Of a stretch of DNA of 64,000 nucleotides, positions 52,859 to 63,087 are shown piece after piece. The translations under genes and the position numbers were made by a program. Position 1 is the stretch's first letter. The number at the start of each line of letters is the position of its first letter. The notes beneath the pieces were generated by a model. The model did not search any database and had not been told where the DNA came from. It was given only the letters and a program-made list of their open reading frames with translations. The DNA is from CAVSUZ01 sp963834715 (lineage in GTDB: Bacteria; Pseudomonadota; Alphaproteobacteria; Acetobacterales; Acetobacteraceae): contig CAWIDE010000003.1 in assembly GCA_963834715.1 (NCBI GenBank), positions 124,001 to 188,000 of the forward strand. The letters are read 5' to 3'.

Positions 52859-54612
52859 CTTTCCGGCGCAAAATTCGCTGTCCCGGTGGAAGGGCGGTGC
52901 GGCTTGAACGAGAACGTTGGGGTCTGCCCGGAACAGCTCGACAGGTCACCGCAAGGTGCTGCAGTCTTATGGCGTCAGAGGCCGATCAGACCTGCTGCCT
53001 GCCGATCGCGTGGCCGATATTGATCAAATTGTCGGCAATTACCCCGAGGCCGACCCAGCGCTTCATCCCGTCATCACCGCGATATCGACAACGGTTCAGG
53101 CCGTGCCGTCGCTTGCTCACGCTGATGCGCCCCTCGCACCCGGTGCGCCATCGCTGCCCGTTGCGGAACCAGCGCTTCTTCTGCTCACGTTTACGGCTCT
53201 TGTTGGAGCGATTGGGAATGCAGACCCGTTTGACACCTCTGGCGTGCGCTGCGATCTCGTTCTCGGTGGAATAAAAGCCGGCATCGGCGGCGACTAGCCT
53301 CGGTATGCGTCCCAGCTTCGCCTGGTGGGCGGCGATAGCAGGGATTAGCAGATCTGCATCATTGGGTCGCTGAGCATAGACCTCATAGTCGATGACGATC
53401 TGATTCTCCGCTTCCTGTAGTTTCACCAGCTTGCCAAACTCGGTAGGTTTGCTGGCCTTGCCTTTGCGGATCACCTCGGTCGAAGGCTCGAACAAGCTGA
53501 CGATTTTGTTTTCGCTCCGGGTGTCACCCAGGAGGATACGCGCCTTGGTCTGGCGCATGACCTGCTGCAGCCGCGGCACCATCGCGTCCAGCGCCTGGCG
53601 CTGACCTTCCAGCATGGCTTGCTGAACCATCCCTTTGCACCGCTTTACGCCCTCGCCGATCTCCGTGGAGAAGCGCTTCGCCTGTCCCACCACCCGACCG
53701 GCCACATCCAGCAATTTGCCGTAGGCCTGCTTCAGGTTGTCCCGACTCGGTGGCACTTTGCCGCGTGCCGCCCGAGCAATCTCCAGCATCCGCAACTTTG
53801 CGCTCCGGCTCCGGTCGCGCAGCTTGGCGCCGACCGCGCCCGTCAGCCGACTGATCTTCTTCATGGTGCGGGTCAGTACGCGGACCCCGTCACCCAACAG
53901 GCTGCTGTCGGTGGGGTAGTGGATATTGCTTTCAACCACCGTGGTATCAACGCGCATTCTTCGCCCCTGCACAACATCTTTGGCGTGAGCGATTTGGATA
54001 ATTCGTTGGTGGATCTGCGCGACGACCGCCGGCCCCAGCGCCACGCCCCAGCGGCCCATCGTCTTAGCATCCGGCATCTTGCCGCCACCGACGCGCGTGA
54101 AATCGCGGTACACCAGATTGGCGCGGACTTCACGCTCCAGCTCCTCATAGCTCCAGTTGCGCAGGTGTTTCAGGATCAGCAACCGGACGACTACCTCGGC
54201 TGGAAAACCCTGGCGGCCACGCCGGCAACTATTGGGGTGACGCTGTGACAGGGCGTGGTAGACCGTCGAGACGATTGCTTCGTCTTCCAGCGCCGCATCG
54301 ACGTGCTTCATCCAGGTTTCATATAGATCCTCGACCTCTGCGGCAATCAATCCATCGCCGAAGCTGCGCTGCAGGCGCCTGGTCTTAATCACCTCGCTTG
54401 CCTCCGCGGTGAGATGCACTCGCCATCGATCAGCTGCGAGGTTTGCATCTCGTCGCCGCGTCGCGCCTAGCAGAAGCACTGATTCGATAGTTGCGTTTTT
54501 TATGCTTTTTCGATTCTTTCATGTCGCCGTTGATTCTGTACGCCCATGCAGCTTGCGGGACGTCAAAGAGGCGCCGTTAGCCCAAAATCACCAGGTATTT
54601 TGCGCCGGAAAG
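52859..54612 (-). mobile_element. Insertion sequence copy 1, about 1754 bp (tandem IS)
   Basis: Bounded by inverted repeats CTTTCCGGCGCAAAAT at the left and its reverse complement ending at 54612. Flanked on both sides by TAGCTA (52853-52858 and 54613-54618), either a 6-bp target duplication or part of longer palindromic ends. Carries one transposase. Directly followed by copy 2 in the same orientation. Confidence 0.9.
52986..54392 (-). CDS. Transposase of tandem IS, copy 1
   Basis: About 468 residues from a GTG at 54392 (a GTG at 54479 would extend it). The N-terminal domain contains GFPAEVVVRLLILKHLRNWS and the acidic start of the catalytic core follows in VDTTVVESNIHYPTDSSLLG. The second Asp region is LVAADAGFYSTENE and the C-terminal part has CEGRISVSKRRHGLNRCRYRG. 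This is a DDE enzyme of the kind often filed as ISNCY/IS1182-like; I do not commit to a family. The frame is intact. A 60-residue insert of basic helical sequence follows the first catalytic region. Confidence 0.85.
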   Translation of the reverse strand: MIKTRRLQRSFGDGLIAAEVEDLYETWMKHVDAALEDEAIVSTVYHALSQRHPNSCRRGRQGFPAEVVVRLLILKHLRNWSYEELEREVRANLVYRDFTRVGGGKMPDAKTMGRWGVALGPAVVAQIHQRIIQIAHAKDVVQGRRMRVDTTVVESNIHYPTDSSLLGDGVRVLTRTMKKISRLTGAVGAKLRDRSRSAKLRMLEIARAARGKVPPSRDNLKQAYGKLLDVAGRVVGQAKRFSTEIGEGVKRCKGMVQQAMLEGQRQALDAMVPRLQQVMRQTKARILLGDTRSENKIVSLFEPSTEVIRKGKASKPTEFGKLVKLQEAENQIVIDYEVYAQRPNDADLLIPAIAAHQAKLGRIPRLVAADAGFYSTENEIAAHARGVKRVCIPNRSNKSRKREQKKRWFRNGQRWRTGCEGRISVSKRRHGLNRCRYRGDDGMKRWVGLGVIADNLINIGHAIGRQQV

Positions 54613-54618
54613 TAGCTA
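54613..54618. repeat. TAGCTA junction shared by the two tandem IS copies
   Basis: The six bases TAGCTA occur left of copy 1 (52853-52858), between the copies, and right of copy 2 (56373-56378). Only one junction copy separates the two elements, as in an IS dimer whose ends abut. Confidence 0.85.
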
Positions 54619-56372
54619 CTTTCCGGCGCAAAATTCGCTGTCCCGGTGGAAGGGCGGTGCGGCTTGAACGAGAACGTTGGGGTCTGCCCGGAACAGCTCG
54701 ACAGGTCACCGCAAGGTGCTGCAGTCTTATGGCGTCAGAGGCCGATCAGACCTGCTGCCTGCCGATCGCGTGGCCGATATTGATCAAATTGTCGGCAATT
54801 ACCCCGAGGCCGACCCAGCGCTTCATCCCGTCATCACCGCGATATCGACAACGGTTCAGGCCGTGCCGTCGCTTGCTCACGCTGATGCGCCCCTCGCACC
54901 CGGTGCGCCATCGCTGCCCGTTGCGGAACCAGCGCTTCTTCTGCTCACGTTTACGGCTCTTGTTGGAGCGATTGGGAATGCAGACCCGTTTGACACCTCT
55001 GGCGTGCGCTGCGATCTCGTTCTCGGTGGAATAAAAGCCGGCATCGGCGGCGACTAGCCTCGGTATGCGTCCCAGCTTCGCCTGGTGGGCGGCGATAGCA
55101 GGGATTAGCAGATCTGCATCATTGGGTCGCTGAGCATAGACCTCATAGTCGATGACGATCTGATTCTCCGCTTCCTGTAGTTTCACCAGCTTGCCAAACT
55201 CGGTAGGTTTGCTGGCCTTGCCTTTGCGGATCACCTCGGTCGAAGGCTCGAACAAGCTGACGATTTTGTTTTCGCTCCGGGTGTCACCCAGGAGGATACG
55301 CGCCTTGGTCTGGCGCATGACCTGCTGCAGCCGCGGCACCATCGCGTCCAGCGCCTGGCGCTGACCTTCCAGCATGGCTTGCTGAACCATCCCTTTGCAC
55401 CGCTTTACGCCCTCGCCGATCTCCGTGGAGAAGCGCTTCGCCTGTCCCACCACCCGACCGGCCACATCCAGCAATTTGCCGTAGGCCTGCTTCAGGTTGT
55501 CCCGACTCGGTGGCACTTTGCCGCGTGCAGCCCGAGCAATCTCCAGCATCCGCAACTTTGCGCTCCGGCTCCGGTCGCGCAGCTTGGCGCCGACCGCGCC
55601 CGTCAGCCGACTGATCTTCTTCATGGTGCGGGTCAGTACGCGGACCCCGTCACCCAACAGGCTGCTGTCGGTGGGGTAGTGGATATTGCTTTCAACCACC
55701 GTGGTATCAACGCGCATTCTTCGCCCCTGCACAACATCTTTGGCGTGAGCGATTTGGATAATTCGTTGGTGGATCTGCGCGACGACCGCCGGCCCCAGCG
55801 CCACGCCCCAGCGGCCCATCGTCTTAGCATCCGGCATCTTGCCGCCACCGACGCGCGTGAAATCGCGGTACACCAGATTGGCGCGGACTTCACGCTCCAG
55901 CTCCTCATAGCTCCAGTTGCGCAGGTGTTTCAGGATCAGCAACCGGACGACTACCTCGGCTGGAAAACCCTGGCGGCCACGCCGGCAACTATTGGGGTGA
56001 CGCTGTGACAGGGCGTGGTAGACCGTCGAGACGATTGCTTCGTCTTCCAGCGCCGCATCGACGTGCTTCATCCAGGTTTCATATAGATCCTCGACCTCTG
56101 CGGCAATCAATCCATCGCCGAAGCTGCGCTGCAGGCGCCTGGTCTTAATCACCTCGCTTGCCTCCGCGGTGAGATGCACTCGCCATCGATCAGCTGCGAG
56201 GTTTGCATCTCGTCGCCGCGTCGCGCCTAGCAGAAGCACTGATTCGATAGTTGCGTTTTTTATGCTTTTTCGATTCTTTCATGTCGCCGTTGATTCTGTA
56301 CGCCCATGCAGCTTGCGGGACGTCAAAGAGGCGCCGTTAGCCCAAAATCACCAGGTATTTTGCGCCGGAAAG
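54619..56372 (-). mobile_element. Insertion sequence copy 2, about 1754 bp (tandem IS)
   Basis: Same ends and orientation as copy 1. I see a single difference, C in copy 1 against A in copy 2 (at 53769 and 55529), which is silent in the transposase. The repeat period is 1760 bases. It borders the 3' end of the decayed RND pump gene. Confidence 0.9.
54746..56152 (-). CDS. Transposase of tandem IS, copy 2
   Basis: Protein identical to that of copy 1 (the only nucleotide change is silent). Intact, so probably active. Start GTG at 56152 by analogy. Its upstream end faces the right inverted repeat at 56372. Confidence 0.85.
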   Translation of the reverse strand: MIKTRRLQRSFGDGLIAAEVEDLYETWMKHVDAALEDEAIVSTVYHALSQRHPNSCRRGRQGFPAEVVVRLLILKHLRNWSYEELEREVRANLVYRDFTRVGGGKMPDAKTMGRWGVALGPAVVAQIHQRIIQIAHAKDVVQGRRMRVDTTVVESNIHYPTDSSLLGDGVRVLTRTMKKISRLTGAVGAKLRDRSRSAKLRMLEIARAARGKVPPSRDNLKQAYGKLLDVAGRVVGQAKRFSTEIGEGVKRCKGMVQQAMLEGQRQALDAMVPRLQQVMRQTKARILLGDTRSENKIVSLFEPSTEVIRKGKASKPTEFGKLVKLQEAENQIVIDYEVYAQRPNDADLLIPAIAAHQAKLGRIPRLVAADAGFYSTENEIAAHARGVKRVCIPNRSNKSRKREQKKRWFRNGQRWRTGCEGRISVSKRRHGLNRCRYRGDDGMKRWVGLGVIADNLINIGHAIGRQQV

Positions 56373-56386
56373 TAGCTAACACTCGG

Positions 56387-59300
56387 TTACTCCGCCGCAT
56401 GCTCCTGCCGCTGGCGGCCACGAAACAACCGGGATGTCCGCGCGCTCAGCAGCTCGAATCCGACAAACAGCATGGGGACAAAGATGACCCCAAGAAAGGA
56501 CGCGATCAGCATACCGCCGAACACGACCGAGCCGATCGACTGACGCGCCCCGGCCCCCGCGCCGGTGGCCAGGACCAGCGGGACAACGCCGATAATGAAA
56601 GCAAGTGCCGTCATCATGACCGGCCGGTAGCGGGTGCGGGCGCCTTCCTCCGCGGCTTCGCGCACCGGCCGGTGCTCCTGTTCCATCCGGTCCTTGGCGA
56701 ATTCCACAATCAGGATCGCGTTTTTGGCAGCCACGCCAATGAGCAGGACGAGCCCGATCTGACCGTACACGTCCAACGCCATGCTGCGGGCGAATAGCGC
56801 GAGCAAGCCTCCCAGCATGGCAAACGAAACCGGCAACATGACTGAGAGTGGAAGCGTCCAGCTCTCATAAAGCGCAACCAGGAACAGGTAGGAGAAGATC
56901 ACGGCGAACAGGAATGCCGATGACTCTTGACCGGCGGCGCCGAGCTCCTGATAGGACATCGCCGTCCACTCATACCCATAACCCTTCGGCAAGTGCTTCG
57001 CCGCAACCTGCTCCATTGCAGCGATCGCCTGACCGGTGCTGCGCCCCGGCCCGGGAGCCCCGTTGATCAGGACAGCAGGGTATTCGTTGTATGTGTTTAT
57101 CGCATTGGCGCCCAGAGGTACTGGTAATCGTGGCCAGGCTGTTCAGAGGCACCATCGCCCCTTTTGCCGACTGCACATAAAGCTGATTTATATCGTTGAT
57201 CTGGCTACGGAACTGCGGCAGATCCTGAACGATCACCTGGAAGACGAAGTTCTGGTAGTTGAAGTAGTTGACGAACTGGCTGCCCAGATTGGCCTACAAC
57301 GTGGTATAGACGCTGGCAGGAGACACGCCTAACAGCTCGGCGCGTGTCGTATCAACATGCACCATGATCTGCGGCATGTTGGCGGAAAAGCTGGTGAAAA
57401 CGTTGCTGAGATTGCGGTTCTGATTGGCGGCGAAAATAAGTCCACGCGCTACTGCCGCGAGATTCTGCAAGGCTTGCCCGCTCTGCGCCTCGAGCACGAA
57501 ATTGATCCCTCCGGTTGTACTGATTCCAGGGATCGACGGCGGATTGAAAGCAAAGATCTGCGCAGACGGGATCGCGTTGAACACTGGTTGTAGTTTGGCG
57601 ATCACGGCGGGGATTGACTCGGAGGCATTGCGCTCATTGTAAGGTTCCATGATGGCGATAACGGTACCGGCATTCGGCTCCTGCGCGCCGGAGACGAGGC
57701 TGAAACCGCTGAGTTCAATAGCATGCCCAACGCCGGGGGTCCCGAGCAGAGTGCGGCTGACCTGATCGACTATCCCTTGCGTGCGCTCCAACGAAGCCCC
57801 TGGCGGACCCGCAATGTTAATGAAGAAGTAGCCCTGATCTTCGCTGGGTAGGAAGGCAGATGGTGTCTGCTGCAAAAGGAAATAGGCGATACCGAATGAG
57901 GCAATAACACACAGCGAACCCAGCACAAGCCGGCGGCAGAAAGAGCGCACGGTCCGCCCATAGCTGTCGCGTGCCAGGTTGAACCCGCGATTGAACCAGC
58001 GAAACCCAAAAAAGCGTGCCGTCCGCGGCGGACGCAGCAACAGCGCGCAAAGCGCCGGACTAAGTGTCAGTGCGTTTATCGCGGAGATCACGACCGAAAC
58101 TGAGATTGTCACCGCAAACTGGCGATATAGCGCACCTGTTATGCCGGAGATGAAACCGACTGGCGCAAACACCGCGACAAGAACCAGCGTCGTGGCAACG
58201 ACCGGCCCGGTAATCTCCCGCATTGCCTGCTCAGTCGCGACATGGCGATCGAGCTTCGGATTCTCCTCAAGATGGCGGGTGACGTTTTCCACGACAACGA
58301 TGGCATCGTCGACCACCAGGGTGATCGCCAGCACAATCGCGAAGAGGTCAATGGTATTGGCAGAATAGCCAAGAATATACAAAATCGCAAAGACGCCAAT
58401 GAGGGACACGGGGATGGCTACAGTAGGAATGAGCGTGGCACGCCAGTCCTGCAAAAACACGAAAACGACCAGGATGACCAGAAGCAGGGTGATGGCCAGC
58501 GTGACCAGGATCTCGTGTATGTTGGCGCTGACAAAATTCTCCGCATTATAAACGATGGTGTACTGCAGATCGGGTGGAAACTGCTTCGACAGCGACTTCA
58601 TCTGGGTTTCAACGGACCTGGCCACAGCCAATCATTCGCATTCGGGGCTTGATAGAGCGCAAGCGTTGCCGAGGGGTGCCCATCGAGCGCCGCTGTGTTG
58701 GCATATTGCTGTGCGGCCAATTGAACGGAGCCGATATCCCTGATCCGCACCACACCGCCGTTCTGGTTGGTGCGAATGATGATATTTGCGAATTGCTGGG
58801 CATTGCTCAGCAGCCCCGGCGCGAGCACCGTCAACGTTGCTGCTGATTGGCCGATGTCGGTGGCTCCCCGATCTGTCCCGCAGCAACCTGAATGTTCTGC
58901 GCCTGGATCGCGGCCACTACCTCTGCCGGGGTGATCCCGAGGGCGGTCATCTTGATTGGATTGAGCCACACCCGCATGGCATATTGGCGCTGGCCGAAAA
59001 TCTGCGTGTTACTCACGCCTGGCGTGCGCGCGATCTGCTGTTGCAGATGCATATATGCGTAGTTGGAAATGAAGACTTGGCCGTACCGATTGGTAGGCGA
59101 GTAGAGATTGACCGCCAGGACGAAGTCGCTGGAAGAAGTGCGAACCGATATGCCTTCCTGCTGCACCTCAGCCGGCAACTGCGCTTCGGCAAGCTGCACC
59201 CGGTTCTGCACGTTCACCTGATCGATATCGGGGTTGGTGCCGATCCCAAATGTGACCTGCAAGGAGTATGTGCCGGCGCTGGAGGACGTCCCCTGCATAT

Positions 59301-59532
59301 AAATCATGCCAGGAGCCCCGTTCACCTTCTCTTCAATTGGCTGGGCGACGAGTTTCCAGATGGTGTCGGCGCTGGCACCGGGATAGGTTACCGTGACGGT
59401 CACCGAAGGCGGCGTAATGTTGGGGTATTGGGCGACCGGGATCGCCGACAACGCAACCAGCCCTGCGATCGTGATCGCAATGGAAATCACTAGCGCGAAC
59501 TTTGGCCGATAAATGAAAAACTTTGAAAGCAC
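56387..59532 (-). pseudogene. RND multidrug efflux pump (HAE1 family), decayed
   Basis: Reads as an AcrB-type pump of about 1045 residues when several lesions are bridged. It starts MLSKFFIYRPKFALVISIA at 59532. A frameshift near 58836-58842 is followed by LTVLAPGLLSNAQQF. A second shift lies near 58631-58636, before LAVARSVETQMKSL. An in-frame TAG at 57296-57294 stands where the family has Gln, before ANLGSQFVNYFNY. A third shift near 57110-57116 precedes ANAINTYNEYPAVLINGAP. The proton-relay segment VVDDAIVVVENVTRHLE is still there. The multiple lesions, together with the lost operon start upstream, argue for true inactivation. Confidence 0.9.
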
Positions 59533-59537
59533 TGCGC

Positions 59538-60648
59538 TCAGGTACCCTGATTGACGTGCGCCTGCTGTGGACTCGTTGTCTCGGCAGCGGCGGTACTGGC
59601 AGGCGTCGGGGTCACCGTTTCTCCTGGTCGAACCTTCTCCTGGCCCGCGATAATCACGCGTTCACCACCGGTAAGTCCCTTATCGACGATATAATCCTGT
59701 GCAATCTGCTGACCCAGAGTGACTACCCGCTGCCGCACTTTGTTATCCGGACCAACGACAAGCACGTAGCTGCCGCGTTGATCGGTCTGAACTGCGGCAA
59801 CAGGAACCACCGGCCGTTCCTCGGGCTTTTGCGGGCGCACTTCCACAGTAACGTAAGCTCCTGGAAGCAGCAGGGCATTCGGGTTGGGAAAGTCCGCATA
59901 CACACTGACAGTACCGGTGTTCGGGTCCACCTGGTTGCTGAGGAACGCAATCTTTCCCGACGGATTGTACAGCTTTCCATTTGGCAAAATCAGGTTGACT
60001 GCCACTTCACGGGAGATGTCGCTCTGGGTCGCTCCGGTCCGCTGTTCGAAGCTGACAAGCACGCTGTCACTGACCGAGAAGACGACGCGGATCGGATCCA
60101 ACTGATTGATACTGGCAAGAGCAGGCGTGCTCGGGGTGACGAGATTTCCCTTCGTTAGCGTGACGGGGCCAATGCGGCCGTCGATGGGCGAGATAATGGT
60201 GCAGTAACTGAGATTGAGGGCGGCCTGGGTGACGCTGGCCTCCGCAGCCAGCACCTGGGCCTGGTCCTGATCCCGGGTGGCGGTAGCGGCATCGAAATTT
60301 GCCTGCGCCTCGAAACCCTCGTTGGCCAACCTCTTGGCCCGCATGTAAGTGAGCTGGGCGTTCTCCAGCGCGGCTTTGGCGGAAGCCAGTTGCGCCTGCG
60401 CCGACTGAAGCGCCGCTTGGTACTGCGTTTTCTGAAGCTCGAACAGCACCTCGCCCGCCTTCACATCGCTGCCCTGCTTGACCGGCACGCTCTCGATGAA
60501 AGCAGTGACTCGAGGCACGACCGATACCGCATGAATAGGCGTGATGCGGCCATAGAAGGTGTGGCTCGGAGCCACGTTCTTGGCCTCTACCGTAGCGATG
60601 GTGACTGCGGGCGGCGGGGGCGCGGCGGCCCGGGCGAAGTTGATTAGG
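59538..60648 (-). pseudogene. RND efflux periplasmic adaptor, 5' end removed by IS1634-family element
   Basis: An AcrA-type adaptor (VSVVPRVTAFIESVPVKQGS, LSYCTIISPIDGRIGPVTLT, NQVDPNTGTVSVYADFPNP) reading intact from about 60648 to the stop at 59538. The family's signal peptide/lipobox is missing; the mature-type sequence AAAPPPPAVTIATVEAKN begins almost at once. The sequence upstream (frame to 60719, or another frame giving MATFGTSLVLLSLLF) lies inside the IS. So the promoter and export signal are lost, and the distal pump gene has decayed. Confidence 0.75.
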
Positions 60649-62584
60649 CCGAACTTCCTTCTTTCGGAGAGTGTGAAGTGGCAGGAACAGTAGGGACAGA
60701 AGCACGAGACTGGTCCCAAACGTAGCCATGTAATCCGGAAATTTGGACTTGTACATCGCGGCGGTGTTGTGCCAATGCGTTGCCATGTATATCGAAGCTG
60801 TTCCAGAATCGGAACTCGCCTCCGCCATTCTGCTGCGCGAGAGTTACCGCCAGGATGGCAAGGTCCGTAAGCGCACGATCTGCAACCTCTCCGATTGGCC
60901 CGCCGAGCACGTTGAAGGCCTGCGCGGTGTTCTCAAAGGCGGCGTTGTCATTCCGGCCGAGCGGGATGCGTTCACCATCACCCGCAGTCTGCCGCACGGG
61001 CACGTTGCAGCAGCGCTCGGGACTGCCCGCAAGATAGGGCTTGATCGGATGCTCGGCGATCGCGAGCGATACCGTGATCTTGCCCTCGCGCTGATGATCG
61101 GGCGCATTATCGAGCCGGCATCCAAGCTCGCCACCGCTCGTGCACTTTCCTCCGCCACGGCTGCATCGAGCCTTGGCGAAATGCTTGGCCTCGGTGAGGT
61201 CGACGAGGACGAACTCTATGCCGCACTGGACTGGCTGCTGGAACGCCAGCCTGCCATCGAGACAGCCTTAGCCAAGCGCCATCTCAGCGATGGCACACTG
61301 GTGTTATATGATGTCTCGTCAAGCTACATGGAAGGCCGCTGCTGCCCGCTCGCCCAGCGTGGCTACAGCCGCGACGGCAAGAAGGGCACGCTGCAAATCA
61401 TATACGGCCTACTCTGCGCTCCCGATGGCTGTCCGATCGCCATCGAGGTGTTTGAGGGCGATACCGCCGATCCGATTACGCTTGCCAATCAGATCGAAAA
61501 GCTGAAGCGGCGGTTCCATCTCGACCACGTGGTCATGGTCGGTGACCGTGGCATGATCACCCAAGCACGCATCACCAATGACGTTAAATCGGCAGGCTTC
61601 GACTGGATCACGGCACTGCGCGCGCCGGCGATCAAGGCGTTGATGGAAACCGGCGCTTTGCAACTCTCGCTGTTCGATCAGCGCGACTTGGCCAGTATCA
61701 CGGCGCCCGAATTTCCGGGTGAGCGCCTGATCGTTTGCCGTAATCCCGATCTCGCCGTCGAGCGCGCCCGCAAGCGGGAGGATCTGCTGGCCGCCACCGA
61801 ACGTGACCTCTCCCGTATCCAGATCGCGGTCGCTCGCAAGCGCAATCCCCTCCGGGGCGCTGCGCGGATCGCACTCGCGGTTGGCGCGGTGATCAACAAG
61901 CACAAGGTAGGCAAGCATTTTGTCATCGAGATCACCGATACCGTCTTCAGCTTCGCCCGCAAGACCGCCGAGATCGTCGCTGAAGCAGCAACCGATGGCG
62001 TCTATGTCGTGCGCACCAGCCTGCCGGAAAGCGCGCTCGATGACACCACGACCGTGCGAAGCTACAAGTCGCTTGCGCTTGTGGAGCGGGCCTTTCGCTG
62101 CATCAAAACCGTCGATCTGCAGATCAGGCCTGTCCATCATTGGCTGGCAGACCGCGTGCGGGCCCACGTCTTCCTGTGCATGTTAGCCTACTACCTCGAA
62201 TGGCATATGCGGACCTGCCTGGCGCCAATGCTGTTCGATGACGCCGATAGGGAAGCGGCCGAAGCCTTGCGAGACAGCGTAGTGTCGGAAGCGCAACGTT
62301 CCCCGGCTGCCATCGCCAAGCAGACCACAGGGCTCACCACGGACGGCCTGCCGGTGCATAGCTTCCGTTCATTGCTCGGCGATCTGGCAACCGTAGTGCG
62401 CAACACCATCACCACCGCGATCACACCGGACTATCGCCTTACCGTCGTCACAAGGCCAACACCGCTGCAGCAGAAGGCATTCAATCTCCTCGGCGTCAAC
62501 TGTAGCCAGTAATCCACAGGTCGCGAGACAGAATGTATAGATGCTTCAGTAACTTGCGTGTCTCGAGGCTAGGAAGTTCGGTCT
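60646..62584 (+). mobile_element. IS1634-family insertion sequence, about 1.94 kb
   Basis: Contains a complete IS1634-type transposase. An 11-base inverted repeat CCGAACTTCCT (60649-60659) and AGGAAGTTCGG (62571-62581), extendable imperfectly to about 25 bases, marks the probable ends. I cannot find a convincing target duplication, so boundaries are uncertain by a few bases. Orientation is opposite to the adaptor gene. Confidence 0.7.
60785..62512 (+). CDS. IS1634-family transposase
   Basis: About 575 residues from the ATG at 60785 (MYIEAVPESELASAILLRE). Features of the family: SYRQDGKVRKRTICNLSDWP near the start, TLVLYDVSSSYMEGRC with the first catalytic Asp, HVVMVGDRGMITQARI with the second, and RCIKTVDLQIRPVHHW with the C-terminal Glu/His region. 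Complete and probably active. An ATG at 60743 in the same frame would add 14 residues unlike the family. Confidence 0.92.
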   Translation: MYIEAVPESELASAILLRESYRQDGKVRKRTICNLSDWPAEHVEGLRGVLKGGVVIPAERDAFTITRSLPHGHVAAALGTARKIGLDRMLGDRERYRDLALALMIGRIIEPASKLATARALSSATAASSLGEMLGLGEVDEDELYAALDWLLERQPAIETALAKRHLSDGTLVLYDVSSSYMEGRCCPLAQRGYSRDGKKGTLQIIYGLLCAPDGCPIAIEVFEGDTADPITLANQIEKLKRRFHLDHVVMVGDRGMITQARITNDVKSAGFDWITALRAPAIKALMETGALQLSLFDQRDLASITAPEFPGERLIVCRNPDLAVERARKREDLLAATERDLSRIQIAVARKRNPLRGAARIALAVGAVINKHKVGKHFVIEITDTVFSFARKTAEIVAEAATDGVYVVRTSLPESALDDTTTVRSYKSLALVERAFRCIKTVDLQIRPVHHWLADRVRAHVFLCMLAYYLEWHMRTCLAPMLFDDADREAAEALRDSVVSEAQRSPAAIAKQTTGLTTDGLPVHSFRSLLGDLATVVRNTITTAITPDYRLTVVTRPTPLQQKAFNLLGVNCSQ

Positions 62585-62663
62585 AGGGCGAACTGTCGAT
62601 GTGTTACCCAGCTTGGTGCTGCCAGCGGTGCGGGGAAAAGATCGGCTACATCGGGCGGGGCTT

Positions 62664-62690
62664 CGTCCCTGCACCGCTCAACGCATCCGC
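62664..62690. repeat. 27-bp direct repeat, unit 1
   Basis: Exact match to 62794-62820, 130 bases apart. Too long for an ordinary IS target duplication. The next bases differ at one position (CATGC against GATGC). Confidence 0.7.
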
Positions 62691-62793
62691 CATGCCCCTG
62701 CACCGGGGTGGATGGTCTTGACGGGCCTGATGTGGTGCCAGCCCCACGGGCCATTCTGACTGGGCTCAGCATCCGACCAGATTTCGCAGACGC

Positions 62794-62820
62794 CGTCCCT
62801 GCACCGCTCAACGCATCCGC
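62794..62820. repeat. 27-bp direct repeat, unit 2
   Basis: Second copy of the repeat at 62664-62690. The intervening 103 bases show no internal symmetry that I can see. Confidence 0.7.
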
Positions 62821-63087
62821 GATGCTTACTGGCAGCCGGCCCCGGAATGGCGTAACGCGGTTACCGACATGTTCGCCCGAAGCCGCTGCGATAACATTAA
62901 CGGTGTATTTCCGGGAAAGTCCGGAAGTCTTGAATTTCGCAAACGGTCAAAGGAACTGGTGAACCTCGGCCTATTTCAGGGGAATGGCGTTCCACCTATG
63001 CCGAAACCTCGCCCTTACTAAAGACGACGGGTGATCGGACCTGATGGCACAAACACTGTGGAGCTGAATGCCTTTTCCGCCAGTCGT

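Larger units (their letters stand above)
62585..63087. other. Gap after IS1634-type element, contains a 27-bp direct repeat
   Basis: About 500 bases with no recognised gene. A 27-base sequence beginning CGTCCCTGCACCGCTC occurs at 62664-62690 and again at 62794-62820. A frame through the second copy continues for about 60 codons (WQPAPEWRNAVTDMFARS and further to a TAA near 63021) and could be a gene remnant, but I recognise no family. Confidence 0.4.

Noticed and set aside
52859..56372. Composite transposon
   Set aside because: The two IS copies are directly adjacent with no cargo between them, so this is a tandem dimer and not a composite transposon.
60649..60756. Signal-peptide-like frame MATFGTSLVLLSLLF as the native adaptor start
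   Set aside because: It lies inside the probable inverted-repeat boundary of the IS1634-type element and in a different frame from the adaptor.
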